Part shown: positions 1 to 4,554 of the stretch, piece by piece
Layout of the letters: each line of letters begins with the position of its first letter
Position numbering within the stretch: position 1 is the stretch's first letter
From: an uncultured Clostridia bacterium
Lineage (GTDB): Bacteria > Bacillota > Clostridia > Christensenellales > Borkfalkiaceae
Length of the DNA stretch: 7,244 bases
Reading direction: 5' to 3'
Assembly: GCA_934273135.1 (NCBI GenBank)
Contig: CAKQSU010000055.1
Coordinates: forward strand, 1 to 7,244
Position numbers and translations under genes: made by a program
The notes under the pieces: model-generated
Database searches by the model: none
The model's input: the letters and a program-made list of their open reading frames with translations, nothing else
What the model was told of the DNA's origin: nothing

Positions 1-20
1 AGCTTAGGTAACGGAACTTG

Positions 21-51
21 AAAAGTGCAAATTCAAACACCGCACTTTTTT
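21..51 (+). terminator. Intrinsic terminator or attenuator upstream of the first gene
   Basis: AAAAGTGC (21-28) pairs perfectly with GCACTTTT (42-49) across a 13-nt loop, and the right arm runs straight into a T stretch ending at 51. This is a standard Rho-independent terminator shape. It probably ends a gene lying off the left edge. I see no convincing promoter between it and the ATG at 82, so it could instead act as a partial terminator or attenuator ahead of the small membrane-protein gene. Confidence 0.7.
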
Positions 52-81
52 CGGTCAAATACATTGTATCAGAGGTGAATT

Positions 82-270
82 ATGTTGAACTTATTGCTTG
101 CAATCGATACCGAGGCTTTGAAAAAAGCTCTCGAAATTTCCTGGAAAGGCATGCTCGCGGTCGTTGTGGTCGTGGGAATAATTATCGCGGTGACCTATAT
201 TATGCTTTTTATCTCGCGTAAAGCGGAAGAGAAAAAGAAGAAAAAGGAAGAAGCCGCAAAAACCGAATAA
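82..270 (+). CDS. Small single-span membrane protein, OadG-like (sodium-pump decarboxylase gamma-type)
   Basis: This 62-residue protein has a short N-terminal stretch, one strongly hydrophobic segment at about residues 24-44 (GMLAVVVVVGIIIAVTYIML), and a highly charged Lys/Glu tail from about residue 46. That layout (one membrane span beginning with Gly-Met, then a basic or charged cytoplasmic tail) resembles OadG, the gamma subunit that holds together membrane-bound Na+-pumping decarboxylases. The similarity is of architecture and general sequence feel only. There is no beta subunit, carboxyltransferase or biotin carrier inside the window, so a decarboxylase role would depend on genes to the left. 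The start is supported by the Shine-Dalgarno-like AGAGGTG at 71-77, 4 nt before the ATG. It could equally be an unrelated small membrane protein. It is followed directly by a terminator, so it ends its transcript. Confidence 0.6.
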   Translation: MLNLLLAIDTEALKKALEISWKGMLAVVVVVGIIIAVTYIMLFISRKAEEKKKKKEEAAKTE

Positions 271-286
271 AATAGGCGTAAATCAC

Positions 287-336
287 AAAAAGCCTCGCTA
301 TAAGTCGATTATCGGCTTGTTTTGCGGGGTTTTTTT
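287..336 (+). terminator. Intrinsic terminator with a repeat copy in its loop
   Basis: AAAAAGCCTCGC (287-298) pairs with GCGGGGTTTTTT (324-335) as 12 bp including two G-U wobbles, followed by a T run to 336. The 25-nt loop is unusually large and holds almost all of repeat copy 1 (298-315). The left arm can alternatively pair AAGCC (290-294) with GGCTT (314-318), so two mutually exclusive folds exist. It lies 17 nt after the stop of the small membrane-protein gene. Confidence 0.75.
298..315 (+). repeat. Dispersed repeat copy 1
   Basis: The sequence is CTATAAGTCGATTATCGG, the full 18-mer. It contains the inverted core ATAA-GTCGA-TTAT and sits in the apex of the terminator that follows the first gene. 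The following bases CTTGTTTTGC also match the flank of copy 2 after one missing G, so these two copies agree over about 28 nt. Confidence 0.9.
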
Positions 337-376
337 GTGGAAATTGCGACAAAAAAAGATAAATGTAACCTTCTTG

Positions 377-414
377 CAACGTTTTTGCTACACGCTCGTT
401 ACAAAAAAACGTTG
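377..414. promoter_or_regulatory. Inverted repeat overlapping the -35 box, candidate operator
   Basis: CAACGTTTTT (377-386) is exactly inverted as AAAAACGTTG (405-414), with 18 nt between the arms. The right arm overlaps the first bases of the -35 box at 412-417. Because it lies upstream of the predicted start point it cannot be a leader RNA hairpin for this promoter. A protein-binding operator is plausible, and the binding factor is unknown. Confidence 0.4.
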
Positions 415-440
415 AAAAAGCGCGGTCGGTTGTGTATAAT
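412..440 (+). promoter_or_regulatory. Sigma-A promoter of the 251-aa membrane protein gene
   Basis: The -35 box is TTGAAA (412-417), the spacer is exactly 17 bp, and the -10 box is a perfect TATAAT (435-440). Transcription should start near 447, giving a leader of about 32 nt before the ATG at 479. Confidence 0.8.
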
Positions 441-478
441 GTAAGCAGAAAAAATACTAAAAAACGGAGGTAATTAAG

Positions 479-1234
479 ATGAATAACGAAATCATCGAAA
501 AAGAAGAAAACCGTGAGTGCGAAAGAAAGGAAGCGATAAATAAAAACGCGAAAAAATCCTGGCGTGACGGCGGGATATTTGCCGTGCTTGCGCTTTTAAT
601 ATACTCTTTTCAGGTTTTGTCGGAATATCTCGTGAGCGCGGCGATAAGGGCTCTGCAGGTAATAAAAGACGACCCGAGTTCGTTTTACCGCGCTTCAACC
701 GATAAATTGGAAAGCTTTTTCGAAAGTGCGAACATCACGCTTATGGTTGCTTTATTCGTCGCGCTTATAATAAATTTTGTTTATCGCTTGTCGGTAAGCG
801 AAACGCCGGGTGAAAGGCGGGGCGTTCTGAACGGTTTTTTGCTCGGTGTCGGAGCGGTAATAACCGCTACGCTTGCCATGACGATAGAAATAGTCGGGAT
901 AGTTAGCATATTTAGGCATATGCAACTGCTTCTCGGAGCAATGCCTGCGTTTTTTGCGGTGAGAGCTCTCGAAAAACTGTTCGTTTGGTTTTCGAAAGGA
1001 AAAATTGCCAAGGCTCGAGAATGGGTAAGGAAAGCCGACACCGTTTCGCTTTTTATCTCTCTCGGCGCGGTTCTTATCGTGCTTGCTCTTCTTTTGTACG
1101 CTTGTATAGGCGGTGGCGGCGGTTTCGGGTTTGCGCTTGCGTTTGTGTATATCATCGGCTCGATGTTGTTTTTTGCAACATTCGTTGCGATTATCGCCGT
1201 GTATCTTACGGCATGGGCGACAAATAAAAAATAA
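479..1234 (+). CDS. Multi-span membrane protein of unknown function
   Basis: I do not recognise this 251-residue protein. It starts with a highly charged cytoplasmic-looking region (residues 1-30, rich in Glu, Lys and Asn). About six hydrophobic segments follow, at roughly 32-53, 84-102, 115-145, 148-171, 187-211 and 216-244. Residues 212-216 are a run of glycines between the last two spans, and the protein ends in a short Asn-Lys-Lys tail. A 30-residue polar stretch (about 55-83) separates the first two spans. No catalytic or transport signature is visible, so I infer only an integral membrane protein of the cytoplasmic membrane. The start is well supported by CGGAGGT (465-471), 7 nt before the ATG, and by a near-consensus promoter. 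It appears monocistronic: the next gene has its own promoter 26 bp after the stop. No clear terminator is seen after it. Confidence 0.75.
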   Translation: MNNEIIEKEENRECERKEAINKNAKKSWRDGGIFAVLALLIYSFQVLSEYLVSAAIRALQVIKDDPSSFYRASTDKLESFFESANITLMVALFVALIINFVYRLSVSETPGERRGVLNGFLLGVGAVITATLAMTIEIVGIVSIFRHMQLLLGAMPAFFAVRALEKLFVWFSKGKIAKAREWVRKADTVSLFISLGAVLIVLALLLYACIGGGGGFGFALAFVYIIGSMLFFATFVAIIAVYLTAWATNKK

Positions 1235-1259
1235 AACTTTCTATCCGCTTGCGCTACGC

Positions 1260-1288
1260 TTGACTGTCGCGTAAAAAAGGCGTATTAT
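1260..1288 (+). promoter_or_regulatory. Sigma-A promoter of the EamA transporter gene
   Basis: The -35 box is TTGACT (1260-1265), the spacer is 17 bp, and the -10 box is TATTAT (1283-1288). The predicted start point near 1295 leaves a leader of about 46 nt to the ATG at 1341, but only about 7 nt to the upstream ATG at 1302. This argues for the downstream start. Confidence 0.75.
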
Positions 1289-1340
1289 AGCCTTAATCGT
1301 TATGGGGGGATTCCCGGCGGTTAATAAACGGGGGCTGAAT

Positions 1341-2243
1341 ATGTGGCTGATACTTGCGGCAGTTGGCGCGGTCTGCACTTCGCTTACGACGATTTTTGCA
1401 AAAATAGGCGTAAAAAACGTAAATTCCGACTTGGCAACGGCTTATCGGACGGCGATTGTTCTTGTGTGTTTGCTCATGGTCTGCTTTGTAAGCGGAAACA
1501 TTTTCAATATAGGTTCGCTCGATTTTGCGTGCGTTGTTTACCTTGTTTTGTCGGGTATTGCCACCGGACTTTCATGGCTGACGTACTATAAGGCGTTGAG
1601 CCTGGCGCCCGTAAGCAAGGTTGCGCCGGTAGACAAGTCGAGCTTTGTTGTTTCGAGCATCTTGTTCGTCGTTTTCTTTTTCGGCGATACGACGGATAAC
1701 GGCAACGTTTTTACGATTGTAATGCTTATCGCTTCCAACGCGCTTATTCTTGCAGGCTCGCTGTTTATGGCGTTTTCATCGGATAAAAAGGACGAAAAGG
1801 CGGCGGAAAGCAAAAAATGGTTTTTATACGCCGCGCTTAGCGCGTGTTTTGCGGCGGTCGTTTCGCTGCTTATAAAGCTCGGTCTTAAAAAAGTGCCGAG
1901 CGACGTCGGAACGTTTTTCAGAACGATTGTCGTGCTTGTGTTTTCGATAGGCATTGTTTTAGGACGCAAAGCTTACGTCGGCATAGATAAGGTCAAGTCC
2001 GGGTCGTGGGTGTTTTTAACGCTTTCGGGCTTGGCGACCGGCGGCGCGTGGCTTTTGGAATACGCCGCCTTATCCCTTGACGGCGTGAACCCCGTTGCAG
2101 TGAATGCCGTCGGCAAATTTTCCGTTATTTTAACGCTTGTTTTTTCGGCGGTCGTTTTAAAGGAAAAGTTTACCTATAAGTCGATTATCGGGCTTGTTTT
2201 GCTCTCCATCGGCATCGGCGCGGCGGTGTGGGGCGGGCTATAA
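1341..2243 (+). CDS. EamA/DMT-family transporter, tandemly duplicated
   Basis: This 300-aa inner-membrane carrier of the drug/metabolite transporter superfamily has unknown substrate. It is built of two EamA halves offset by about 158 residues. Matching landmarks are K21/K179 (AKIGVKN and IKLGLKK), D30/D188 and R36/R194 (YRTAIVLV and FRTIVVLV), and LSGIATG with LSGLATG. Each half should contribute about five spans; a charged linker lies at about 147-159. The halves resemble the single-domain COG2510 type of EamA protein. The first half keeps the PVDK motif (96-99); the second has lost it but keeps the acidic loop KEK before its last span. The start at 1341 is preferred over the in-frame ATG at 1302 because GGGGG (1330-1334) lies 6 nt upstream, the protein then begins directly with a membrane span, and the promoter position fits. 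The last 23 codons contain repeat copy 2. No good terminator follows. Confidence 0.88.
   Translation: MWLILAAVGAVCTSLTTIFAKIGVKNVNSDLATAYRTAIVLVCLLMVCFVSGNIFNIGSLDFACVVYLVLSGIATGLSWLTYYKALSLAPVSKVAPVDKSSFVVSSILFVVFFFGDTTDNGNVFTIVMLIASNALILAGSLFMAFSSDKKDEKAAESKKWFLYAALSACFAAVVSLLIKLGLKKVPSDVGTFFRTIVVLVFSIGIVLGRKAYVGIDKVKSGSWVFLTLSGLATGGAWLLEYAALSLDGVNPVAVNAVGKFSVILTLVFSAVVLKEKFTYKSIIGLVLLSIGIGAAVWGGL
2174..2191 (+). repeat. Dispersed repeat copy 2, inside the EamA coding sequence
   Basis: The full 18-mer CTATAAGTCGATTATCGG covers the end of a Thr codon and then Tyr-Lys-Ser-Ile-Ile-Gly (residues 278-284), 49 nt before the stop codon. The encoded segment fits the normal last-span signature of EamA proteins, so here the sequence is also functional protein code. 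It is followed by GCTTGTTTTGC, matching the flank of copy 1 apart from one extra G. Confidence 0.9.
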
Positions 2244-2273
2244 AAAAGTTTTTGCGTAAGCCGTTCTTTTTTC

Positions 2274-2302
2274 TTGACAAGGCTTTTTATACGTTGTATA
2301 AT
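2274..2302 (+). promoter_or_regulatory. Consensus sigma-A promoter of the cysK-mnmA operon
   Basis: Both boxes are perfect: TTGACA (2274-2279), a 17-bp spacer, and TATAAT (2297-2302). The predicted start point is near 2309, giving a leader of about 61 nt. Such a strong promoter on a biosynthetic gene suggests control by repression, which fits the palindrome placed at the start point. Confidence 0.88.
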
Positions 2303-2310
2303 ATCATCAA

Positions 2311-2327
2311 CTTACCTATGCGGTAAG
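2311..2327. promoter_or_regulatory. Palindrome at the cysK start point, candidate repressor operator
   Basis: CTTACC (2311-2316) and GGTAAG (2322-2327) form a perfect 6-bp dyad around TATGC. It begins 8 bp after the -10 box, so a bound protein would block initiation. In Bacillota, cysteine-synthesis genes are often controlled by Rrf2-family repressors such as CymR. I infer that class only from position and gene context; no regulator gene is present in the window. Confidence 0.55.
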
Positions 2328-2334
2328 TAATTAG

Positions 2335-2359
2335 TTTTGCGCAAACGACAGGCGCAAAA
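2335..2359 (+). promoter_or_regulatory. Leader hairpin abutting the cysK ribosome binding site
   Basis: TTTTGCGC (2335-2342) pairs perfectly with GCGCAAAA (2352-2359) across a 9-nt loop. The last A of the stem is the first A of the AGGAG Shine-Dalgarno (2359-2363). The hairpin has no T run after it, so it is not a terminator. It may protect the 5' end or tune ribosome access. Confidence 0.55.
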
Positions 2360-2369
2360 GGAGAAGAAA

Positions 2370-3299
2370 ATGAAAATATATAATTCGGTTGCCGAGCTTG
2401 TCGGCAAAACACCGCTTTTGGAGCTTAAAAACATCGAAAAAAAGTACGGCTTAAAAGCTAAGCTCGTAGCTAAGCTCGAATATTTCAACCCGGCAGGGTC
2501 CGTCAAGGACAGAGTGGCAAAGTTTATGATCGACGACGCCGAAAAGTGCGGCGTTCTGAAAGAGGGTTCCGTTATAATAGAGCCGACTTCGGGCAACACC
2601 GGCATAGGGCTTTCGGCGATTGCCGCTTCGAAAGGGTATCGCGTAATTATCGTTATGCCGGAAACGATGTCCGTTGAAAGAAGAAAGCTCATGAAAGGTT
2701 ACGGCGCGGAACTTGTGCTTACGCCCGGCAACCTCGGTATGAAGGGAGCGATTGCAAAGGCGGAAGAGTTAAAAAACGAAATCCCCGGCGGGGTCGTTAT
2801 GGGGCAATTCGTAAATCCGTCCAACCCTAAGGCGCATTATATGACCACCGGACCGGAAATTTTCGAAGACACGAACGGCAAGGTCGATTATTTTGTCGCG
2901 GGCGTAGGCACGGGCGGTACGATAACGGGCGTAGGCGGTTTTTTGAAAGAAAAATTGCCGAACGTTAAAATCGTAGCCGTGGAACCGGCTACTTCCGCAG
3001 TGCTTTCGACGGGCGTTGCGGGAGCGCACAAAATTCAGGGTATAGGCGCGGGTTTTGTTCCGGAAATCCTCGATACTAAGATTTACGACGAGGTTATCCC
3101 CGTTTCCGACGAGGACGCTTTTAAGTTCGGAAAAGAGATGGGTAAAACTGAAGGCGTGCTTGTGGGAATATCCTCGGGTGCCGCGCTTTGCGCTGCGATA
3201 AGCGTTGCAAAAAGGAAAGAAGCCGAGGGCAAGACAATCGTCGTTTTGATGCCGGACACGGGCGAAAGATATCTTTCCACCGCTTTGTTTGAAGAGTAA
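2370..3299 (+). CDS. cysK: Cysteine synthase A (O-acetylserine sulfhydrylase)
   Basis: CysK makes L-cysteine and acetate from O-acetylserine and sulfide, using pyridoxal phosphate in the cytoplasm. The 309-residue length is normal. Family landmarks are all present: the PLP-binding lysine K46 in NPAGSVKDR (40-48), the substrate loop PTSGNTG (72-78), the glycine-rich phosphate loop GVGTGGT (178-184), the HKIQGIGAGFVP segment typical of O-acetylserine enzymes, and GISSGA near the C-terminus, which carries the serine that contacts the PLP ring. The start at 2370 has AGGAG (2359-2363) 6 nt upstream; an in-frame TTG at 2337 lies inside the leader hairpin and is rejected. It is the first gene of a likely two-gene unit with mnmA, 35 nt downstream. 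No serine acetyltransferase (cysE) gene is in the window. Cystathionine beta-synthase is a related alternative but the sequence reads as plain CysK. Confidence 0.95.
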   Translation: MKIYNSVAELVGKTPLLELKNIEKKYGLKAKLVAKLEYFNPAGSVKDRVAKFMIDDAEKCGVLKEGSVIIEPTSGNTGIGLSAIAASKGYRVIIVMPETMSVERRKLMKGYGAELVLTPGNLGMKGAIAKAEELKNEIPGGVVMGQFVNPSNPKAHYMTTGPEIFEDTNGKVDYFVAGVGTGGTITGVGGFLKEKLPNVKIVAVEPATSAVLSTGVAGAHKIQGIGAGFVPEILDTKIYDEVIPVSDEDAFKFGKEMGKTEGVLVGISSGAALCAAISVAKRKEAEGKTIVVLMPDTGERYLSTALFEE

Positions 3300-3308
3300 A
3301 AAACGCGA

Positions 3309-3323
3309 ATAATCGACTTATAG
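3309..3323 (-). repeat. Dispersed repeat copy 3, between cysK and mnmA
   Basis: On the minus strand this reads CTATAAGTCGATTAT, the 15-nt core; the next bases are TCG rather than CGG, so it is the most diverged of the four copies. It starts 9 nt after the cysK stop, and its last base touches the GAAGGG that serves as the mnmA ribosome binding site. Confidence 0.85.
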
Positions 3324-3334
3324 AAGGGCTTTTA

Positions 3335-4411
3335 ATGAAAATTTTAGTGGCAATGAGCGGCGGCGTAGACAGTTCCGTTGCAGCGAAAATTTTAAAAGAA
3401 GAGGGCAACGAGTGCATAGGTTGCACCATGAAGCTTTATGCAAACGAGGACGCGGGCATACCCCGCGCCCATACTTGTTGTTCTCTCGACGACGTTTTCG
3501 ACGCCCGCTCGGTCGCTTACTCGCTCGGTATGCCCTATTACGTTTTCAACTTTAAGGACGACTTTAAGGAAAAGGTTATCGACAAGTTTGTCAAAAGCTA
3601 CTTAGCCGGAGCAACGCCGAATCCGTGCATAGATTGCAACCGCTTTATGAAGTTCGACAAGCTTTTCGAGCGAATGGAAGTTCTCGGTTGCGACCATGTG
3701 GCAACGGGACATTACGCGCGCGTGGAAAAGGACAAAAACGGCAAATTCTTATTAAAAAAAGCCGTTGACGACACGAAAGACCAAAGTTACGTTCTCTATT
3801 CTTTGACGCAGTTTCAGCTTGAAAGAATGCTTTTTCCGCTCGGTTCGCTCACTAAAAACAAGGTACGCGAGATTGCGGGCGACGGCGGGCTTGTCAATGC
3901 CGAAAAGCCGGATAGTCAGGACATTTGTTTCGTCCCGGACGGCGATATCGGCAAAATAATAAGGCTTCATTCGGGTTTAAACATCGGCGAGGGCAAGTTC
4001 GTGGATAAATCGGGCAACGTTCTCGGTACTCATGACGGATATTTTCGTTACACGATAGGTCAACGCAAGGGCTTGGGCGTTGCCGCGGGCAAAAGGATTT
4101 TCGTCACGAAAATAATCCCCGAAAAAAACTTAGTTGTTTTAGGCGACGAGGACGAACTTTTTTCAAGAGAAGCTTTTCTTTCGGACGTAAACAGAATCGC
4201 GGGCGGAGATTTTGAAAAAGAATTTTGTTGCGAGGTTGCCACGCGTTACAGGGGCAAAGCCGAAAAAGCCAAGGTCGTTCCGCAAGAAAGCGGCAAGCTG
4301 AAAATAATTTTCGACAAGCCCGTCCGCGCGGTTACGGCGGGGCAAGCGGCTGTTTTGTACGACGGCGAAACGGTTCTCGGCGGCGGAACGATAGTAAGCG
4401 GACAAAATTAA
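3335..4411 (+). CDS. mnmA: tRNA-specific 2-thiouridylase MnmA
   Basis: MnmA adds sulfur to position 2 of the wobble uridine U34 in tRNAs for Lys, Glu and Gln, using ATP and sulfur passed on from a cysteine desulfurase. The 358 residues match the family. Visible landmarks are the N-terminal PP-loop SGGVDSS (8-14) for ATP activation, HTCCSLDDV (46-54), NPCIDCN (96-102) with the expected catalytic cysteine C101, ATGHYAR (123-129), KDQSYVLYSL (148-157), and DICF with the second catalytic cysteine C198. The C-terminal part (about 240-358) has the usual IGQRKGLG and beta-barrel features. C98 makes an extra CxxC with C101. GAAGGG (3323-3328) lies 6 nt before the ATG. The gene follows cysK by 35 nt with no terminator or clear promoter between, so the two are probably co-transcribed. 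Confidence 0.95.
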   Translation: MKILVAMSGGVDSSVAAKILKEEGNECIGCTMKLYANEDAGIPRAHTCCSLDDVFDARSVAYSLGMPYYVFNFKDDFKEKVIDKFVKSYLAGATPNPCIDCNRFMKFDKLFERMEVLGCDHVATGHYARVEKDKNGKFLLKKAVDDTKDQSYVLYSLTQFQLERMLFPLGSLTKNKVREIAGDGGLVNAEKPDSQDICFVPDGDIGKIIRLHSGLNIGEGKFVDKSGNVLGTHDGYFRYTIGQRKGLGVAAGKRIFVTKIIPEKNLVVLGDEDELFSREAFLSDVNRIAGGDFEKEFCCEVATRYRGKAEKAKVVPQESGKLKIIFDKPVRAVTAGQAAVLYDGETVLGGGTIVSGQN

Positions 4412-4439
4412 TTTTCACCGAGCAAAAACAGGGTGAAAA
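4412..4439 (+). terminator. Hairpin after mnmA, possible weak terminator
   Basis: TTTTCACC (4412-4419) pairs perfectly with GGTGAAAA (4432-4439) across a 12-nt loop, directly after the mnmA stop codon. There is no T run downstream on the + strand, so it is not a canonical terminator. It may define a 3' end by stabilising the RNA, or allow partial read-through into the MATE gene. Confidence 0.45.
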
Positions 4440-4442
4440 CGG

Positions 4443-4471
4443 TTGCTTATAATATTGTTTTGTGTTACAAT
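4443..4471 (+). promoter_or_regulatory. Sigma-A promoter of the MATE gene, extended -10 type
   Basis: The -35 box is TTGCTT (4443-4448), the spacer is 17 bp, and the -10 box is TACAAT (4466-4471), preceded immediately by TGT, which matches the extended -10 pattern TGn. A start near 4478 would give a long leader of about 77 nt containing two hairpins. Confidence 0.65.
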
Positions 4472-4483
4472 ACGGCATATAAG

Positions 4484-4504
4484 CGTTTGACGAACAGGCA
4501 AACG
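4484..4504 (+). promoter_or_regulatory. Leader hairpin 1 of the MATE gene
   Basis: CGTTTG (4484-4489) pairs with CAAACG (4499-4504) across a 9-nt loop, only a few bases after the predicted start point. It could stabilise the 5' end of the message or, as DNA, act as an operator. Function is not evident from sequence. Confidence 0.35.
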
Positions 4505-4511
4505 AACAAAA

Positions 4512-4554
4512 AGGAGTAAAGGCTTTCGGAAACGGGAGCTTTATTTGGTTTTTT
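4512..4554 (+). promoter_or_regulatory. Displaced ribosome binding site with an intervening tetraloop hairpin
   Basis: The best Shine-Dalgarno, AGGAG (4512-4516), lies 38 nt before the MATE start codon, much too far for a linear site. Between them AAGGCTTTCG (4519-4528) and CGGGAGCTTT (4533-4542) form a 10-bp stem with three G-U pairs, closed by the tetraloop GAAA (4529-4532). Folding would shorten the effective spacing to about 14 nt. The only nearer purine run, GGGAG (4534-4538), is within the stem and 16 nt from the ATG. The wobble pairs mean the fold works only in + strand RNA. Confidence 0.5.

Noticed and set aside
18..221. A 67-codon frame overlapping the small membrane-protein gene
   Set aside because: Its ATG has no ribosome site and lies in the terminator hairpin, and the frame overlaps the better-supported gene at 82-270 whose product has a clear membrane span.
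1302..1340. Upstream ATG at 1302 as the EamA start
   Set aside because: No Shine-Dalgarno precedes it, and the predicted transcript start near 1295 leaves almost no leader; the 13 extra residues do not look like EamA sequence.
269..1414. A shared 14-mer AAAATAGGCGTAAA at 269-282 and 1401-1414, hinting that the first intergenic region is an EamA remnant
   Set aside because: The word is short and A-rich; about one such match is expected by chance in a window this size, and the intervening sequence shows no further similarity.
2242..2272. AAAAAAG/CTTTTTT pairing after the EamA stop as a terminator
   Set aside because: The stem is almost all A-U with a 17-nt loop, so it would be too weak; it also overlaps the region just before the cysK -35 box.
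2337..2369. TTG at 2337 as an earlier cysK start
   Set aside because: It lies inside the leader hairpin with no ribosome site, while ATG 2370 has AGGAG at ideal spacing and matches the family start.
2883..2891. GTCGATTAT inside cysK as a partial repeat copy
   Set aside because: Only 9 bases match, well within chance, and they encode ordinary conserved CysK residues (KVDYF).
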